Below, piece by piece: positions 10,933 through 21,333 of a DNA stretch of 64,000 bases. A program made the translations under genes and the position numbers. Origin of the DNA: Isoetes taiwanensis (lineage: Eukaryota > Streptophyta > Lycopodiopsida > Isoetales > Isoetaceae); assembly GCA_021234155.1 (NCBI GenBank), contig JAJEKV010000049.1, forward strand, positions 8,404,036 to 8,468,035, read 5' to 3'. Within the stretch, counting starts at the first letter, position 1; each line of letters begins with the position of its first letter. The notes under the pieces are model-generated. The model worked only from the letters and a program-made list of their open reading frames with translations. It was not told where the DNA came from and did not search any database.

Positions 10933-13900
10933 TCAATCTTCAAACCTGACAGTAGAATGATTGATGTTGCCCGTTCTCCAACCCTCTTTGGAGATGCTCA
11001 TGACACTGCACTTCACGCATGCCATTGCAAAGAGCTTATATAAATCTGGACCCCTCACCTTAGATTTGAGTAGATTGGAAAATGCTTTCTTGTGTTTCTT
11101 ACTCAGTTCCTTGCTCAGTTTAAGAAGATCTACAACATTAACATCATCAATCTTCTCCTTCTGAAGTGCAATCATGCATATTGTCTTGTGTTTAAGGGGT
11201 GGCATGTTTTCCAATCTGCTCATCTGCTTTGAGTGTATAGTCTGCAACATGCAAATCACATGAAATATGGTCAAAACATATTTGCAAAAGATGTCATCTG
11301 AAATGGCACTCATTATTTTATTGAATGCTATCATGAGAAATACTAATTCAAAGAATAACATACCTGCAAATCATCGCCACTGCTGTCATCATTTTCTGAT
11401 TTTTCTTCCGTAACATAATTGTTTTCCTTTATTGTGTTCAAATCAGCTAGAATTTTCCTCGCTTCCATTTGAGGAACAGAACGAAGCCTTGATTTTGGCA
11501 ATCGCACGAACCATTGTTTCATGTCATTGCCAAGATCTCTAAGAATTTCAAGTTCACTTGTAGGGAATGGCATCGGCAGCTCCTCAGAACCCTCCTCAAG
11601 ATAATGAATATTCAAGGAAACATTACCTTCACCAATCGGTATTCCATGTACTAAACCAGCAGGATCTATCTCATGAATTAGCCCCAAACCAAATCGTTCA
11701 TCGCCATAAACCAAAGACACATACTCATTTTTATTATATTCTTGAAAAGCCTACAAATGAGAACTTGTTAGTAGGTGATGCTGATCAGCAACTTAAAGAG
11801 AGCATGGCAGATCAAGTCTTCAATTCACATATTTTATGTTCTGCTGTAATGTGTTCATATGCAAAGTCTGGGAAGTATTTCTATTCCACTCAAGTCTGAA
11901 CATCCATGGTAAGAGAGGCATCCATAGGTTTTGGAAGAAGCTTAAGATCCGGGGAAGGTCTCCAAGCAAAAGATCTTTTCATGGAGCTTGTACTTTAGAT
12001 ACTGGTCACGCAGTCTTGATATTTGGGGGAATGGTAGAAAGAGATAAGTTAGGGCTGGAATTTGATGCTGGTCTCTATTTGCTGCAGTTATGGTGTCACA
12101 TGTTTTGTGATTTTCCAGTTACTGAAGAAGGGGCTTTGGTGAAACTTCAGGAGCTCAATTTAGGGCACTGCCAAATTGAAACGCTGCCTGCATCCCTTGG
12201 AAGTGTTGGATGCTTATCTGCTTTGAAGAAATTGATCCTGATTGATCCATGCAAAAGGCAGGAAGTTTTCCAAGCCTGGAGCTGTTAGATGCATCAGCAT
12301 GTGCACTAGAAGGATTTCCAGATATAGAAGAGGGCGCCATGATCATGCTGAAGGTGTTGAAACTCAGCAGTTCCAAAATAAAGCAGCTTCCAAGGTGCTT
12401 TGGAGGGGCAAGATGCTTCACGTCCCTGCAGCACTTACATTTATCAGGGTGTCCACTCTCGCACCTCCCAGAGATTGAGAAGGGTGCTCTCCCCAGATTG
12501 TGTGAAATCCATGTGGAGAAGTATGAACATAATTCGGAGGAATGAAGCACAATGATAATAAGGCATTTCACAACGGGCTGACCTCTATTCATACCCAACC
12601 ATGCCGTTTTAAACAGAAAGATTCGCTAACAATCCTTCAAAGTACCTTTCTTATTTATCTCCCTCTCATTTAACCAGTTGCACATGCAGAAGCATTTCCC
12701 ACTAAGCCAATACATACAACCACACCCATGATGAGCATTTTAACAAGCCAGGGCTCTAATGGTAACATCGATAAATGACGACCTTACAAACAATACTACG
12801 GCTAAATATTTGCTGGAGAATATTTGCTGGAGAAGTGTGAACATACTTCTAAGAAAGGAAGCACAGTGATAATAAAGCATTTCCCAAACCTTTATGAGCA
12901 AATCGTACATAAACCAAGATATGTTCTATGCAAGGAGGTCTGAAAATCTGAACTTACACATCTGCTAAAAGGCAAGCAGTGTCTTTTGATCCTGGATGAC
13001 GTTTGGGACAAGTCAGTCATAGAATGGCTGAATTATGACACCACAATTCTAATCACCACACGCAATCCTGAGATTTTAGGACTGGGGACACAAGACGTTG
13101 AAATGGGTATGCTTTCAGAAGAGCATAGCTAGAATGTGTTCCTTCATCATGCATTTCAATCCAGTCCTATTCAGTTTCAAGATGATAATGCTATTCATAA
13201 AGATGTCAAGAGTATTGCTGCAAGGATGGCCAAGAAATGCAAGGGCCTTCCCCTCGCTTTAAAGTTGGCAGGAAGTGCTATGACTAGAAAATCTGAGAAA
13301 TCGCAATGGGAACAGGCATTGAGTGGTCTGCAAGATGCCCAATTGGTTCAAGAAGAAGCCCTGTATGGCCACCTAAAAATCAGTTACAACGAACTGGGAA
13401 GTTTGGAGAAGCATATTGGTCAAGGTAGAAAGCTCCAAGAATGCTTCCTGTACTTGGGTGCATTTCGCAAATATGAGAAAATAGACATCTTTGATTTGGC
13501 AAAATGATGGGCAGGGGAGAGGCTGCTCAAAGCAGGAAATGATCTGATGATTGAAACATACTTTGTTCTTGGTATTCTCATAGCTTCTTCTTTGTTTGAT
13601 GTGGTGGGAGAGTATGCATGTCGGGTTCATGATGTGCTCAGGGACATGACATATCATATTTTGAGGAAAGAACGCGTGAGGCAAGAGGTATTTCATGTTG
13701 AAAAAATTCAGGATGACATCAGTTTGCAAGTGGCAAAGAGAATCTAAATAGGCAAGTCCATTCCTGTACTTCATGTTAATTCTCCAATTGTGGCACCTAA
13801 TCTAAACATTCTGCTGCTTGAACGCTGTGGTGAAATCCATCAGAAATTTCTCTTGAACTTCCCATCCCTCCAAATGTTGAGCTTAATATCTACAGGAATA

Positions 13901-15504
13901 AAAGCTCTTCCAGATAGTCTAGGTCTGTTAAAGTCACTTGTTATCTTGGATATTGTAGAATGCAACTCACTAGCTTCTATTCCAGAATCCTTGGCAGAAT
14001 TGATTGTTGGCAACAGTGTTCTTATATATTAGCTTTGGTATCTATTATCTAAGTATTGTTGCCACAGCTAGGACATCCACTGTAAAGATGCGTGAACACA
14101 GCTTCTTATTTGAGAGAATCTTGCAAAAGTTTCAGATAGCATGGAAATAAGTGGGAAAAAATACATACTGAACTCACGCTACCATCACTTCGTCGCTTTT
14201 TTGCAGCTACCATCGTGTCAGCATTTCCAAAGTCTTCAAAATCATCATCGTCGTTGTCCAAAGATTCAAATCGCTTGTCCATTGCTGAAATTGTCAAGGA
14301 CTCTGGCCATTCTAATTCATCCTAATTACGACAAAGAAACAGCCAATGAAAATCCAAGATAAATGTCAAATATAAAGAAGAATTGAGTTAAGAGTGTGCA
14401 TACATCTATGGCAAGTTCCTCAATCCTCTTTTGTGCAGCAGAATTCCCGTTTTCAAATGGCAAGTAGGCATCCTTTTCACTATCAATAATGCTTTTGATT
14501 TTAATCTGAACCAAAGCATAATTTTCTCCATCCACCTGATTTTGCACTTTTGCAGTTCCTACTACAACCTCCTTACTTGCAAACAATGATGGGCGCTTCA
14601 AACCAGCAAAAAAGAGATCATTGAAGAACTTCAAGTGACTAATTTTCAAAGTTCTTGATGAAGCTAGCAATATAACAGAATTATCCTTCTCGTAATTCCT
14701 TTCGTATTCAAACTTTTTGGCACACATACTCAATCGTTTTTTCTGCCCACCAATCATCAAGTTGATTGTTTCACGAATAAACTTTTCTGGAACAGAATAA
14801 GAAATAGTAGGCCAGCATATGGGCTTCAAAATTCCACTTCCCATGAGATGTTGAATGAGTTTATCTCTTCGCGCAATCCACTTTTTATTTTCCTCATATG
14901 GCCTAAACTGTGGCAATGTAAAAACAGGAAATGTAGACAGCACAGCATTGTGAATTTCCCTATGATTGTCAACCATTTGCAGCCACTATGAACGATGTCC
15001 TATTTTTTTTAAAGCCAACCTGCCATTCTTTACATCTGGCCCCCTGCTCAATACTGTAAAAACATGGGCCGCTTTTGGGACTTTATCAAAACGTACTTGA
15101 CCATAACTTTCAAGACGACCACTATCACGTCTCATATCCCTCTGTTCATCACTTCTTATCTCCCGCTCAACAACTACATCAAGATTCAGAGATGATTGAT
15201 GGCTGGACAAGCCACCTTTGGAGACAGTAAGAGCTGATCCATTTGCAACAGCAGCACGAGAAGCATTCTCCTTGATTTCGTCACGCAAGCCCACAATCCC
15301 AACAGCCAACCCTTTTATAAAACCTAATTCAAGCCAATCATTGAGCTGGAAATTCAGAAAACTCATCCCATATACCTGCTTCTCAACAACTAACGCCTCC
15401 CCACTCTCCACGGGAGTAGAAGAGAAGCGACTAAAAATATAAGTAGCCACATCTTTGGGCTGCCACAATGATACTTCAGAGAGCGTTGGTAAACTTTCAG
15501 CCAT
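10933..15504 (-). CDS. Multi-exon CACTA-borne accessory protein, SAM-like N-terminus
   Basis: The reading starts at the ATG ending at 15504 (MAESLPTLSEV). The first ~80 residues (SLWQPKDVATYIFSRF, LNDWLELGFIKGLAVGIVGL) look like a SAM-type helical domain. The frame runs on through an in-frame TAG at ~14990 (GHRS*WLQM) into a 200-residue block ending ELAID, then a GTATGCAC...AATTAG intron. Next is an Asp/Glu-rich exon (DELEWPESL ... DDDDFEDFG) ending TCA|GTATGT, then a ~2.4-kb intron. The exon at ~11.35-11.75 kb (VYGDERFGLGLIHEI ... LPMPFPTSE) resembles DUF8039-type modules of plant transposon proteins. The last exon (TIHSKQMSRLENM ... NHSTVRFED) begins after TTGCAG at ~11.25 kb and ends at 10933. 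The role is unknown; a TNPA-like DNA-binding partner of the transposase is possible. The TAG (perhaps from CAG) may inactivate this copy. Confidence 0.55.
11915..12288 (+). pseudogene. Chimeric kelch-LRR frame (captured host fragments)
   Basis: One 150-codon frame (11836-12288) joins two unrelated modules. Residues ~30-77 read GRSPSKRSFHGAC ... AVLIFGG ... AGLYLLQL, the spacing of a kelch repeat. After LWCHMF the frame continues into leucine-rich repeats (KLQELNLGHCQIETLPASLG, then LSALKKLILIDPC), as in plant NLR C-termini. The LRR reading shifts frame at ~12245 and goes on in 12249-12545. The piece lies inside an intron of the opposite-strand accessory gene. It looks like gene capture by the CACTA element. 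No start codon context supports expression as a protein. Confidence 0.6.
12249..12545 (+). pseudogene. LRR C-terminus of an NLR gene, frame-shifted
   Basis: SFPSLELLDASACALEGFP, MLKVLKLSSSKIKQLP, SLQHLHLSGCPLSHLP and LPRLCEIHVEKYEHN form regular ~23-residue plant NLR-type leucine-rich repeats, ending in TGA at 12543-12545. The preceding LRR block is in another frame, so one indel near 12245 separates them. Confidence 0.65.
12514..12886 (+). repeat. Partial duplication of the NLR 3' end
   Basis: 12514-12573 (end of the LRR frame and its stop) is repeated in diverged form at 12829-12886: GGAGAAGT(A/G)TGAACATA and GAAGCACA(A/G)TGATAATAA are shared. This suggests that two related NLR copies, or a duplicated tail, were joined here. 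Confidence 0.7.
12960..14032 (+). pseudogene. NB-ARC/LRR resistance-gene pseudogene, 5' truncated
   Basis: The reading starts at a kinase-2 motif (LLKGKQCLLILDDVWDK). It continues with RNBS-B (TTILITTRNPEI), GLPLALKLAGSAM, an RNBS-D-like CFLYLGAF and an MHD-type VHDVLRDM, and then leucine-rich repeats to ~14032. In-frame stops interrupt it at ~13130 (EEHS*NVF, where Trp is usual), ~13505 (LAK*WAGE) and ~13745 (AKRI*IGK). The P-loop and N-terminal domain are missing, and a stop lies just upstream of LLKGK. NLR proteins sense pathogen effectors and trigger immunity; this copy cannot do so. It lies on the strand opposite the accessory gene and within that gene's large intron. Confidence 0.85.
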
Positions 15505-16189
15505 GGAGATAGTTGAGACCTGGAATAATGTAAAGCTAAATCAATATAAAATGGCTTGTTGATTAAATATCTAGAGCTGGCTGGTGCAGTGTTAATGCAG
15601 TCATAAAAAGCCAAGAGTTTATGCAGGTCCGATTAATTCATCAAGTAATAATTCAGCAAGTAGTCAATTCTGTCAAAGTACATAACATGAATTATAGAAT
15701 CCGTTATTGAGTGCATGGAAACTCAAAAACAAGAAAGTAGATACAGCATCACACAATAGTTTGCCTATAATCAGTTATTTACAAAGCTTTTGCTTTAGAA
15801 AACTATCACTCCAAATGCATAATTTAAGATATAAATTCATTGTCATAACCATTTCCAAAATGCATATTCATGATAGGGGTAGACCTATCTGCCAATTTAA
15901 TCTTCCTATACATAATACATAATCCTTTACATTCACATACCTGAATCAGAAGCAGTAAAGGAATTTCACAAGAATTTTGCAGCTCCTCAGCTCAATCGGC
16001 TTCTTTGGTATTAAACACAATATTTTCTACTGCAGAATCAGACAATGCAAATAGGTACCTGAGCATGAGATCCTTCTTGAGATTTTTTCGGGGCCAGCAA
16101 TCAGCTCGCCGGCCCCCCCTTCCCTGCCAGCAGCCATCATTGATGCATCCCGGCTGAAACGTCCTCTGCCATCACCACCGGATTAGGTC
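15505..16189. other. Noncoding stretch upstream of the accessory gene
   Basis: This is AT-rich DNA between the accessory gene start and a SINE-like sequence. It presumably holds that gene's promoter and 5' leader. I see no defined motif and no other gene. Confidence 0.4.
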
Positions 16190-16430
16190 TCGGGTTTTTT
16201 CTCTAACGTCGTGGTAAGACGTTAAACTGCCATACCCAAGGTCACGGGTTCAACGCCTCGTTGTGAAAGTGGCCATGCAATGTAAAGTTGGTGGGGGAAG
16301 GACCCACTTCAGCAATGTAAAGTGGTGGGGGCAGGACCCATCTGGGTGTGTTGTAAAGTGTCACATGTCCGATAGGACGCTGCCTTGTGGCGTGACGTTA
16401 AAATCTCTTCTTCTTCTTCTTCTTCTTTTA
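16190..16430 (+). repeat. tRNA-derived SINE-like sequence
   Basis: An A-box-like GTGGTAAGACG at ~16211 is followed ~35 bp later by a B-box GGTTCAACGCC at ~16247, the spacing of an internal Pol III promoter. About 170 bp downstream the sequence ends in AAAATCTC followed by a (TTC)n run at ~16406-16427. No flanking target duplication was delimited. A chance B-box match is possible. Confidence 0.5.
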
Positions 16431-16464
16431 GGGGCATTTACTATGCTGGCCTGCCACCTGGGTT

Positions 16465-16865
16465 TTTTTAGGTTGCTGAGTTGGAATTTTTCGCCACACA
16501 AATATTGTTTAGTCGTCGTGCACCGTGGATCTCAAAAGGTGGCTGAGCTTGGGTTCATTGTAGTGCAGATTGATGAGATGGGTACCTCAGATCGGTCCAA
16601 GGCGTTCCACAATATATGCGCAAAAAATATAGGTGATGCTAGACTCCCAGATCGCATTCTTTGGATGAAAGTTGCAGCATTAGAACATCCATATATGGAC
16701 CTTGATAGGATAGGAATTTATGGTATTTCTGCAGGAGGGCAAAGTGCTCTTGGTGCATTGCTAATGTATCCTGATTTTTACAAGGTGGTTGTTTCAGCAT
16801 GTGGTTGCCATGACAATCGGATGGATAAAATGTGGTGGAATGAGTTATGCATCTGCTCGGAGTAG
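16465..16865 (+). pseudogene. Fragment of an S9 prolyl-oligopeptidase/DPP-IV-like serine peptidase
   Basis: [54 protein letters not shown] and [15 protein letters not shown] follow the catalytic-domain order of S9 peptidases related to bacterial DPP-IV-like proteins. The nucleophile Ser lies in GISAGG. The N-terminal propeller and the downstream Asp and His of the triad are absent. After WWNE the frame is lost; a neighbouring frame offers a continuation, so a frameshift at ~16845 is likely. It reads in the same direction as the NLR and kelch fragments and is probably also captured DNA. The homologous family is mainly bacterial, so transfer into this plant lineage is possible but unproven. Confidence 0.65.
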
Positions 16866-17867
16866 AACCACGCAATGATTGTAAGCACATTTAAAGCTAT
16901 GGAAATATGGGACCAAAGGAATTCTGTAAAGGAGAAGAACTGAATGGCTATTGGATTAATGAAGTTTTGTGTAAGATACAACATTTGAACAATATTAAGG
17001 CATCAGAAATTTTTGCTCTATGGAAATAACTAGTTTGCCAACTCAAGTTAAAGAGCATAAAGGAGCATCACAAATAACTCGACTTCAAGGGCGTAAAGGA
17101 GCATCACAAGTTTGCAGTAAACATGATGACTACTTGGTCAAACATAATTGATGCTTTTGTGAAGGTGAAGGATGATTAAGTGGATCGTTTGTCTCTGTAT
17201 CCTTTGTGCATCAACAGATCCATGTGATATTGATAGGCATAAATCTGTATGTGCGGTATGGTGGCATGTCTTACACACCCATGAAAAACTAGAAACTGGA
17301 GTCAAATAGTGCAACTCAAATGGAGAATAAGCAAAAAACAAATGGGTGCATAGAACTATAAATGAGTGCATCGAATGAGCAAAAAACAAATGGGTGCTCT
17401 AAGCATAGGTGTCGATTCGAACTTAGGAATCATGTCATAATGAGGGGCAATCTGAATAATTGGGGTGTTCTTTCCAAGCCTTAGGGTATGCAGTTTTAAA
17501 CAAATTTGATTCAAGCTATGTACAACGTGCAGATGCTTTGCTAGGATTTCTTGCATCTCTTTTCAAGTTGTATAATGAATAGCATATGCATTTGAAAGTT
17601 CAGTTAGGCCTTCTGTTTGGAGAGTATGCAGTGTTGAGGTACTTGTGAGAAAAGCATTTGAATGAATCTAAATGAAGACATGTTAAGGCTTCTATACTAA
17701 TATGCTAGAAATCTATATGTGTTCAACTTTGAGGGTAGAGGCAACTGTGTTAAGCTTTGAGAAATCTACTCATGTGTTAAGCTTTGTGGATATACTTGTT
17801 TTGCTTGGTAATAATGATGGCATATATAGTTGCGTTACTACTTTTGCTTTAAAATCTGTGGTGCTGC
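16866..17867. other. Noncoding stretch, no gene recognised
   Basis: Short frames only. A pair of related 40-bp strings (GCGTAAAGGAGCATCACAA, AGCATAAAGGAGCATCACAA) occurs at ~17050-17110. Nothing else is distinctive. Confidence 0.4.
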
Positions 17868-19980
17868 CCTAGGGTAACTATGGCCTTCTAGAAGCAACCG
17901 CATAGTCGAAATTTCGTGAAGTGCCTTTCTGGCATGGCCAGTGGCACCTTGTCCAGTTTGCGCAAGGGGCAACTTTGGAATAGGTGTCTCGGGAGGGTTT
18001 TTTTTTCTCTCTCTCTTGGGTTCTCTCTTCAGACCCTTGTGGGAATCCTGCACTTTGTAGGCAGGGAAGGCTACCGAAACCTAAACCCTACATTTTTAGT
18101 AGGGTTTTGCTTTTGGGGCACCAAACCTCTCCATCTGCTAATCCCACTGTCCAAATGGTAGCTCGTGTTCCTTGAATCATCTTCAAAAAAGAAAAAATGG
18201 ACATCCACTGCACAGGCGTACCAACCCCCAAATTACCCCCTTTCCGACGTAGGGCCACGAGGTGGATATATGGTGTGTTCCTCTAATTCGGCAGCTATAC
18301 CGAGCTTGGAATGCAGTTTTGGCTTCATGCACGAGTCCAAGGCAACAATTTACTCTAGGGACCAGCTGTTGTGACCAACATAGCCAAACTCAACTTGCTA
18401 TATGCAACTAGTCGAAGCTTTAAACGATGCACTCCTTGCACAGAGTGCGTCGCCGGATCTTAATTAAAGGTAGCATGCACAAGGAAGTAGGGGCAGTTGA
18501 TCGGGGCAAGGCTCTTCATGCATGTGCCCTAGGGTAACTATGGCCTTCTAGAAGCAACCGCATAGTCGAAATTTCGTGAAGTGCCTTTCTGGCATGGCCA
18601 GTGGCACCTTGTCCAGTTTGTCGTGAAGCATCGCAAGGGGCAACTTTGGAAATAGGTGCCTCGGGAGGGTTTTTTTTTTCTTTCTCTTGGGTTCTCTCTT
18701 CAGACAGGCAAGTGCTCGACCACTGTGTAGGCAGGGAAGGCTACCGAAACCTAAACCCTACATTTTTAGTAGGGTTTTGGTTTTGGGGCACCAAAACCTC
18801 TCCATCTGCTAATCCCACCGTCCAAATGGTAGCTCGTGTTCCCTGAATCATCTCCAAAAAGAAAAAATGGACATCCACTGCACAGGCGTACCAACCCCCA
18901 AATTACCCCTTTAGGCGTAGGGCCACGAGGTGGATATATGGCGTGTTCCTCCAATTCGGTAGCTATACCGAGCTTGGAATGCAGTTTTGGCTTCATGCAC
19001 GAGTCCAAGGCAACCAATTTACTCTAGGGACCAGCTGTTGTGACCAACATAGCCAAACTCAACTTGCTATATGCAACTAGTCGAAGCTTTAAACCGATGC
19101 ACTCCTTTGCTTAGAAGTAGTCGTCGCCTCTTAATTAAAGGTAGCATGCACAAGGAAGTAGGGGCAGTTGATCGGGGCAAGGCTCTTCATGCATGTGCCC
19201 TAGGGTAACTATGGCCTTCTAGAAGCAACCGCATAGTCGAAATTTCGTGAAGTGCCTTTCTGGCATGGCCAGTGGCACCTTGTCCAGTTTGTCGTGAAGC
19301 ATCGCAAGGGGCAACTTTGGAAATAGGTGCCTCGGGAGGGTTTTTTTTTCTCTTGGGTTCTCTCTTCAGACCCTTGTGTAAACCCTGAGGCAAGTGCTCG
19401 ACCACTGTGTAGGCAGGGAAGGCTACCGAAACCTAAACCCTACATTTTTAGTAGGGTTTTGGTTTTGGGGCACCAAAACCTCTCCATCTGCTAATCCCAC
19501 CATCCAAATGGTAGCTCGTGTTCCCTGAATCATCTCCAAAAAGAAAAAATGGACATCCACTGCACAGGCGTACCAATCCCCAAATTACCCCCTTTCCGAC
19601 GTAGGGCCACGAGGTGGATATATGGCGTGTTCCTCCAATTCGGCAGCTATACCGAGCTTGGAATGCAGTTTTGGCTTCATGCACGAGTCCAAGGCAACCA
19701 ATTTACTCTAGCACAGTTTCTGCATTTTATATGATTAGCACAGTTTGTCGTGGGGCTGATTGTTTGTTTTCCCTCGAAAACCCTTCAAGGGGTTTTTTAA
19801 TCCACGAGTCCCATAGACCGATTGGTCTCCGTGGACGATAAAAGTAACTTCCTTCCTTCCTTCCTTCTAGGGACCAGCTGTTGTGACCAACATAGCCAAA
19901 CTCAACTTGTGGAAACCCTTGCAGGCAAGCGCTCGACCACTCTGTAGGCAGGGAAGGCAACCGAAACCTAAACCCTACAG
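17868..19980 (+). repeat. ~665-bp tandem repeat array, three copies
   Basis: Copies start at ~17868, 18527 and 19196 (GCCCTAGGGTAACTATGGCC). Each contains GGCATGGCCAGTGGCACCTT, a T-run with TCTCTTGGGTTCTC, AACCTAAACCCTACATTTTT and GGACCAGCTGTTGTGACCAA. The third copy is split at 19711-19868 by a ~158-bp insert ending in a (TTCC)n run, then resumes to ~19980 in rearranged form. Open frames within are copies of each other and show no protein family signature. AAACCCTA occurs once per unit, not as a telomeric tract. Confidence 0.9.
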
Positions 19981-20324
19981 TATCCAATGATCTGTATATT
20001 TTTTTGCATTCAAGTACATAGACTCCATAGTACAACTCAAGGTACATGTCAAACTAGGTTTTGCTGTTTGCTACAAATGGCTTCAGATGGTTGTAATTTG
20101 ACTTCACGGTTTAAGCTTGAGCAATTTTCACGGACTCAAGTCCGTCACTTGATCTTATATACATGCAAGCTTATTCTCTACATTACTACTTTAGCTCTAT
20201 ATGTTTCACTAATTTGTGTTATACGGACTCAAGTCTGTGGTTCAAGCATAGGGTCCAATTACTCTAGAATTAGTCTATATGTTGTATTAGATACATATAG
20301 ACACTAACTCCATATATAATGCAA

Positions 20325-20840
20325 GAACCCAATATAATGCAAGAGCCTTACTAGCTATAAATAATAGAAAGCTATGCAATTGTACTCAAAGGTGCCTTAA
20401 TACAAGTTCCATGAAGGAAAAAATTGCTTAAGCTATAAGGTGCCCAAGGGGTAAACGATTTTATTTGGGCCATAGAGTATACGGGGTGTAAAAAATTAAC
20501 TTAGGTAGACCAAGTAACTATGTTACAGTCAGAGCCCCAAGTTTGAATTATGAAAACGGTATACAAAGATAGTGATTTAGGGTAAAATACCACCTCCAAT
20601 AACCTATGCTACCCTTTGTATACCCTTTTCAGAATTCAAACTTGGGGCTCTGACTGTAACATAGTTACTTGGTCTACCTAAGTTTAATTTTTTACACCCC
20701 GTATACTCGTTTACCCCTTGGGCACCTTATAGCTCAAGCAATTTTTTCCTTTATGGAACTCGTATTAAGGCATCTTTGAGTACAATTGCATAGCTTTCTA
20801 TTATTTATAGCTAGTAAGGCTCTTGCATTATATTGGGTTC
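20325..20840. repeat. 516-bp foldback (long inverted repeat)
   Basis: The left arm starts GAACCCAATATAATGCAAGA and the right arm ends with its reverse complement. The arms (~245 bp each) stay near-identical almost to a short spacer around 20573-20609, with a few mismatches and indels (for example an extra GCCATAGAG segment on the left). The transcript would form a very long hairpin. It could be a foldback element or a source of small RNAs. Confidence 0.9.
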
Positions 20841-21333
20841 CAGAACTACCCCTTAGGCAACATGAGGGCATATTTTCCTTGAATTAATATGCATTATTTA
20901 AGCTGTGTATCAAACATTGACCATTGGTATTTTACAATTATTTCGCTATCATTGAGCCACTGACATGGACATGAACTGGGCCTGCATCAGTATTGATATT
21001 GCCATTCAAACTGAGTTCCATCTCTTCACGGGATGTCCGGTGCATCCTATGCAAATATCATGTAAAAGCCAGTAATAACAGTGGCACAAACATTAGCTAG
21101 TTTACATTGAGGGAGGCATATCTTGATGAAGCAGATATCAAGAAGATGCTCCTACTACTGCATCTTCCAATGGTTTCTGCAATACCCTGTATTTTTCCAA
21201 TGATCTGTGTCTTTTTTTGCATTCGAAATAATGCTCTCAAGCAGACAATTTATGCAATGATCAATACGATGAGACGAGGATTGCAAGGTTAGATGACCAA
21301 TTTCTGGCATGTCTGGTTGAACTTCAGAGCTGT
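20841..21333. other. Upstream region of the TNP2-like gene
   Basis: The frame MREAYLDEADIKKM (from 21107) may be an upstream exon of the transposase, but no splice junction to the downstream exons could be fixed. Part of it (ATTTTTCCAATGATCTGTGT) resembles 19981-20010. Confidence 0.35.

Noticed and set aside
19187-19684. Repeated ~80-codon frames on both strands of the 665-bp repeats
   Set aside because: They are shadows of the repeat, differ in frame between copies and show no family motif.
17868-19980. Telomere-like AAACCCTA strings in the tandem array
   Set aside because: The heptamer occurs once per 665-bp unit and never as a run.
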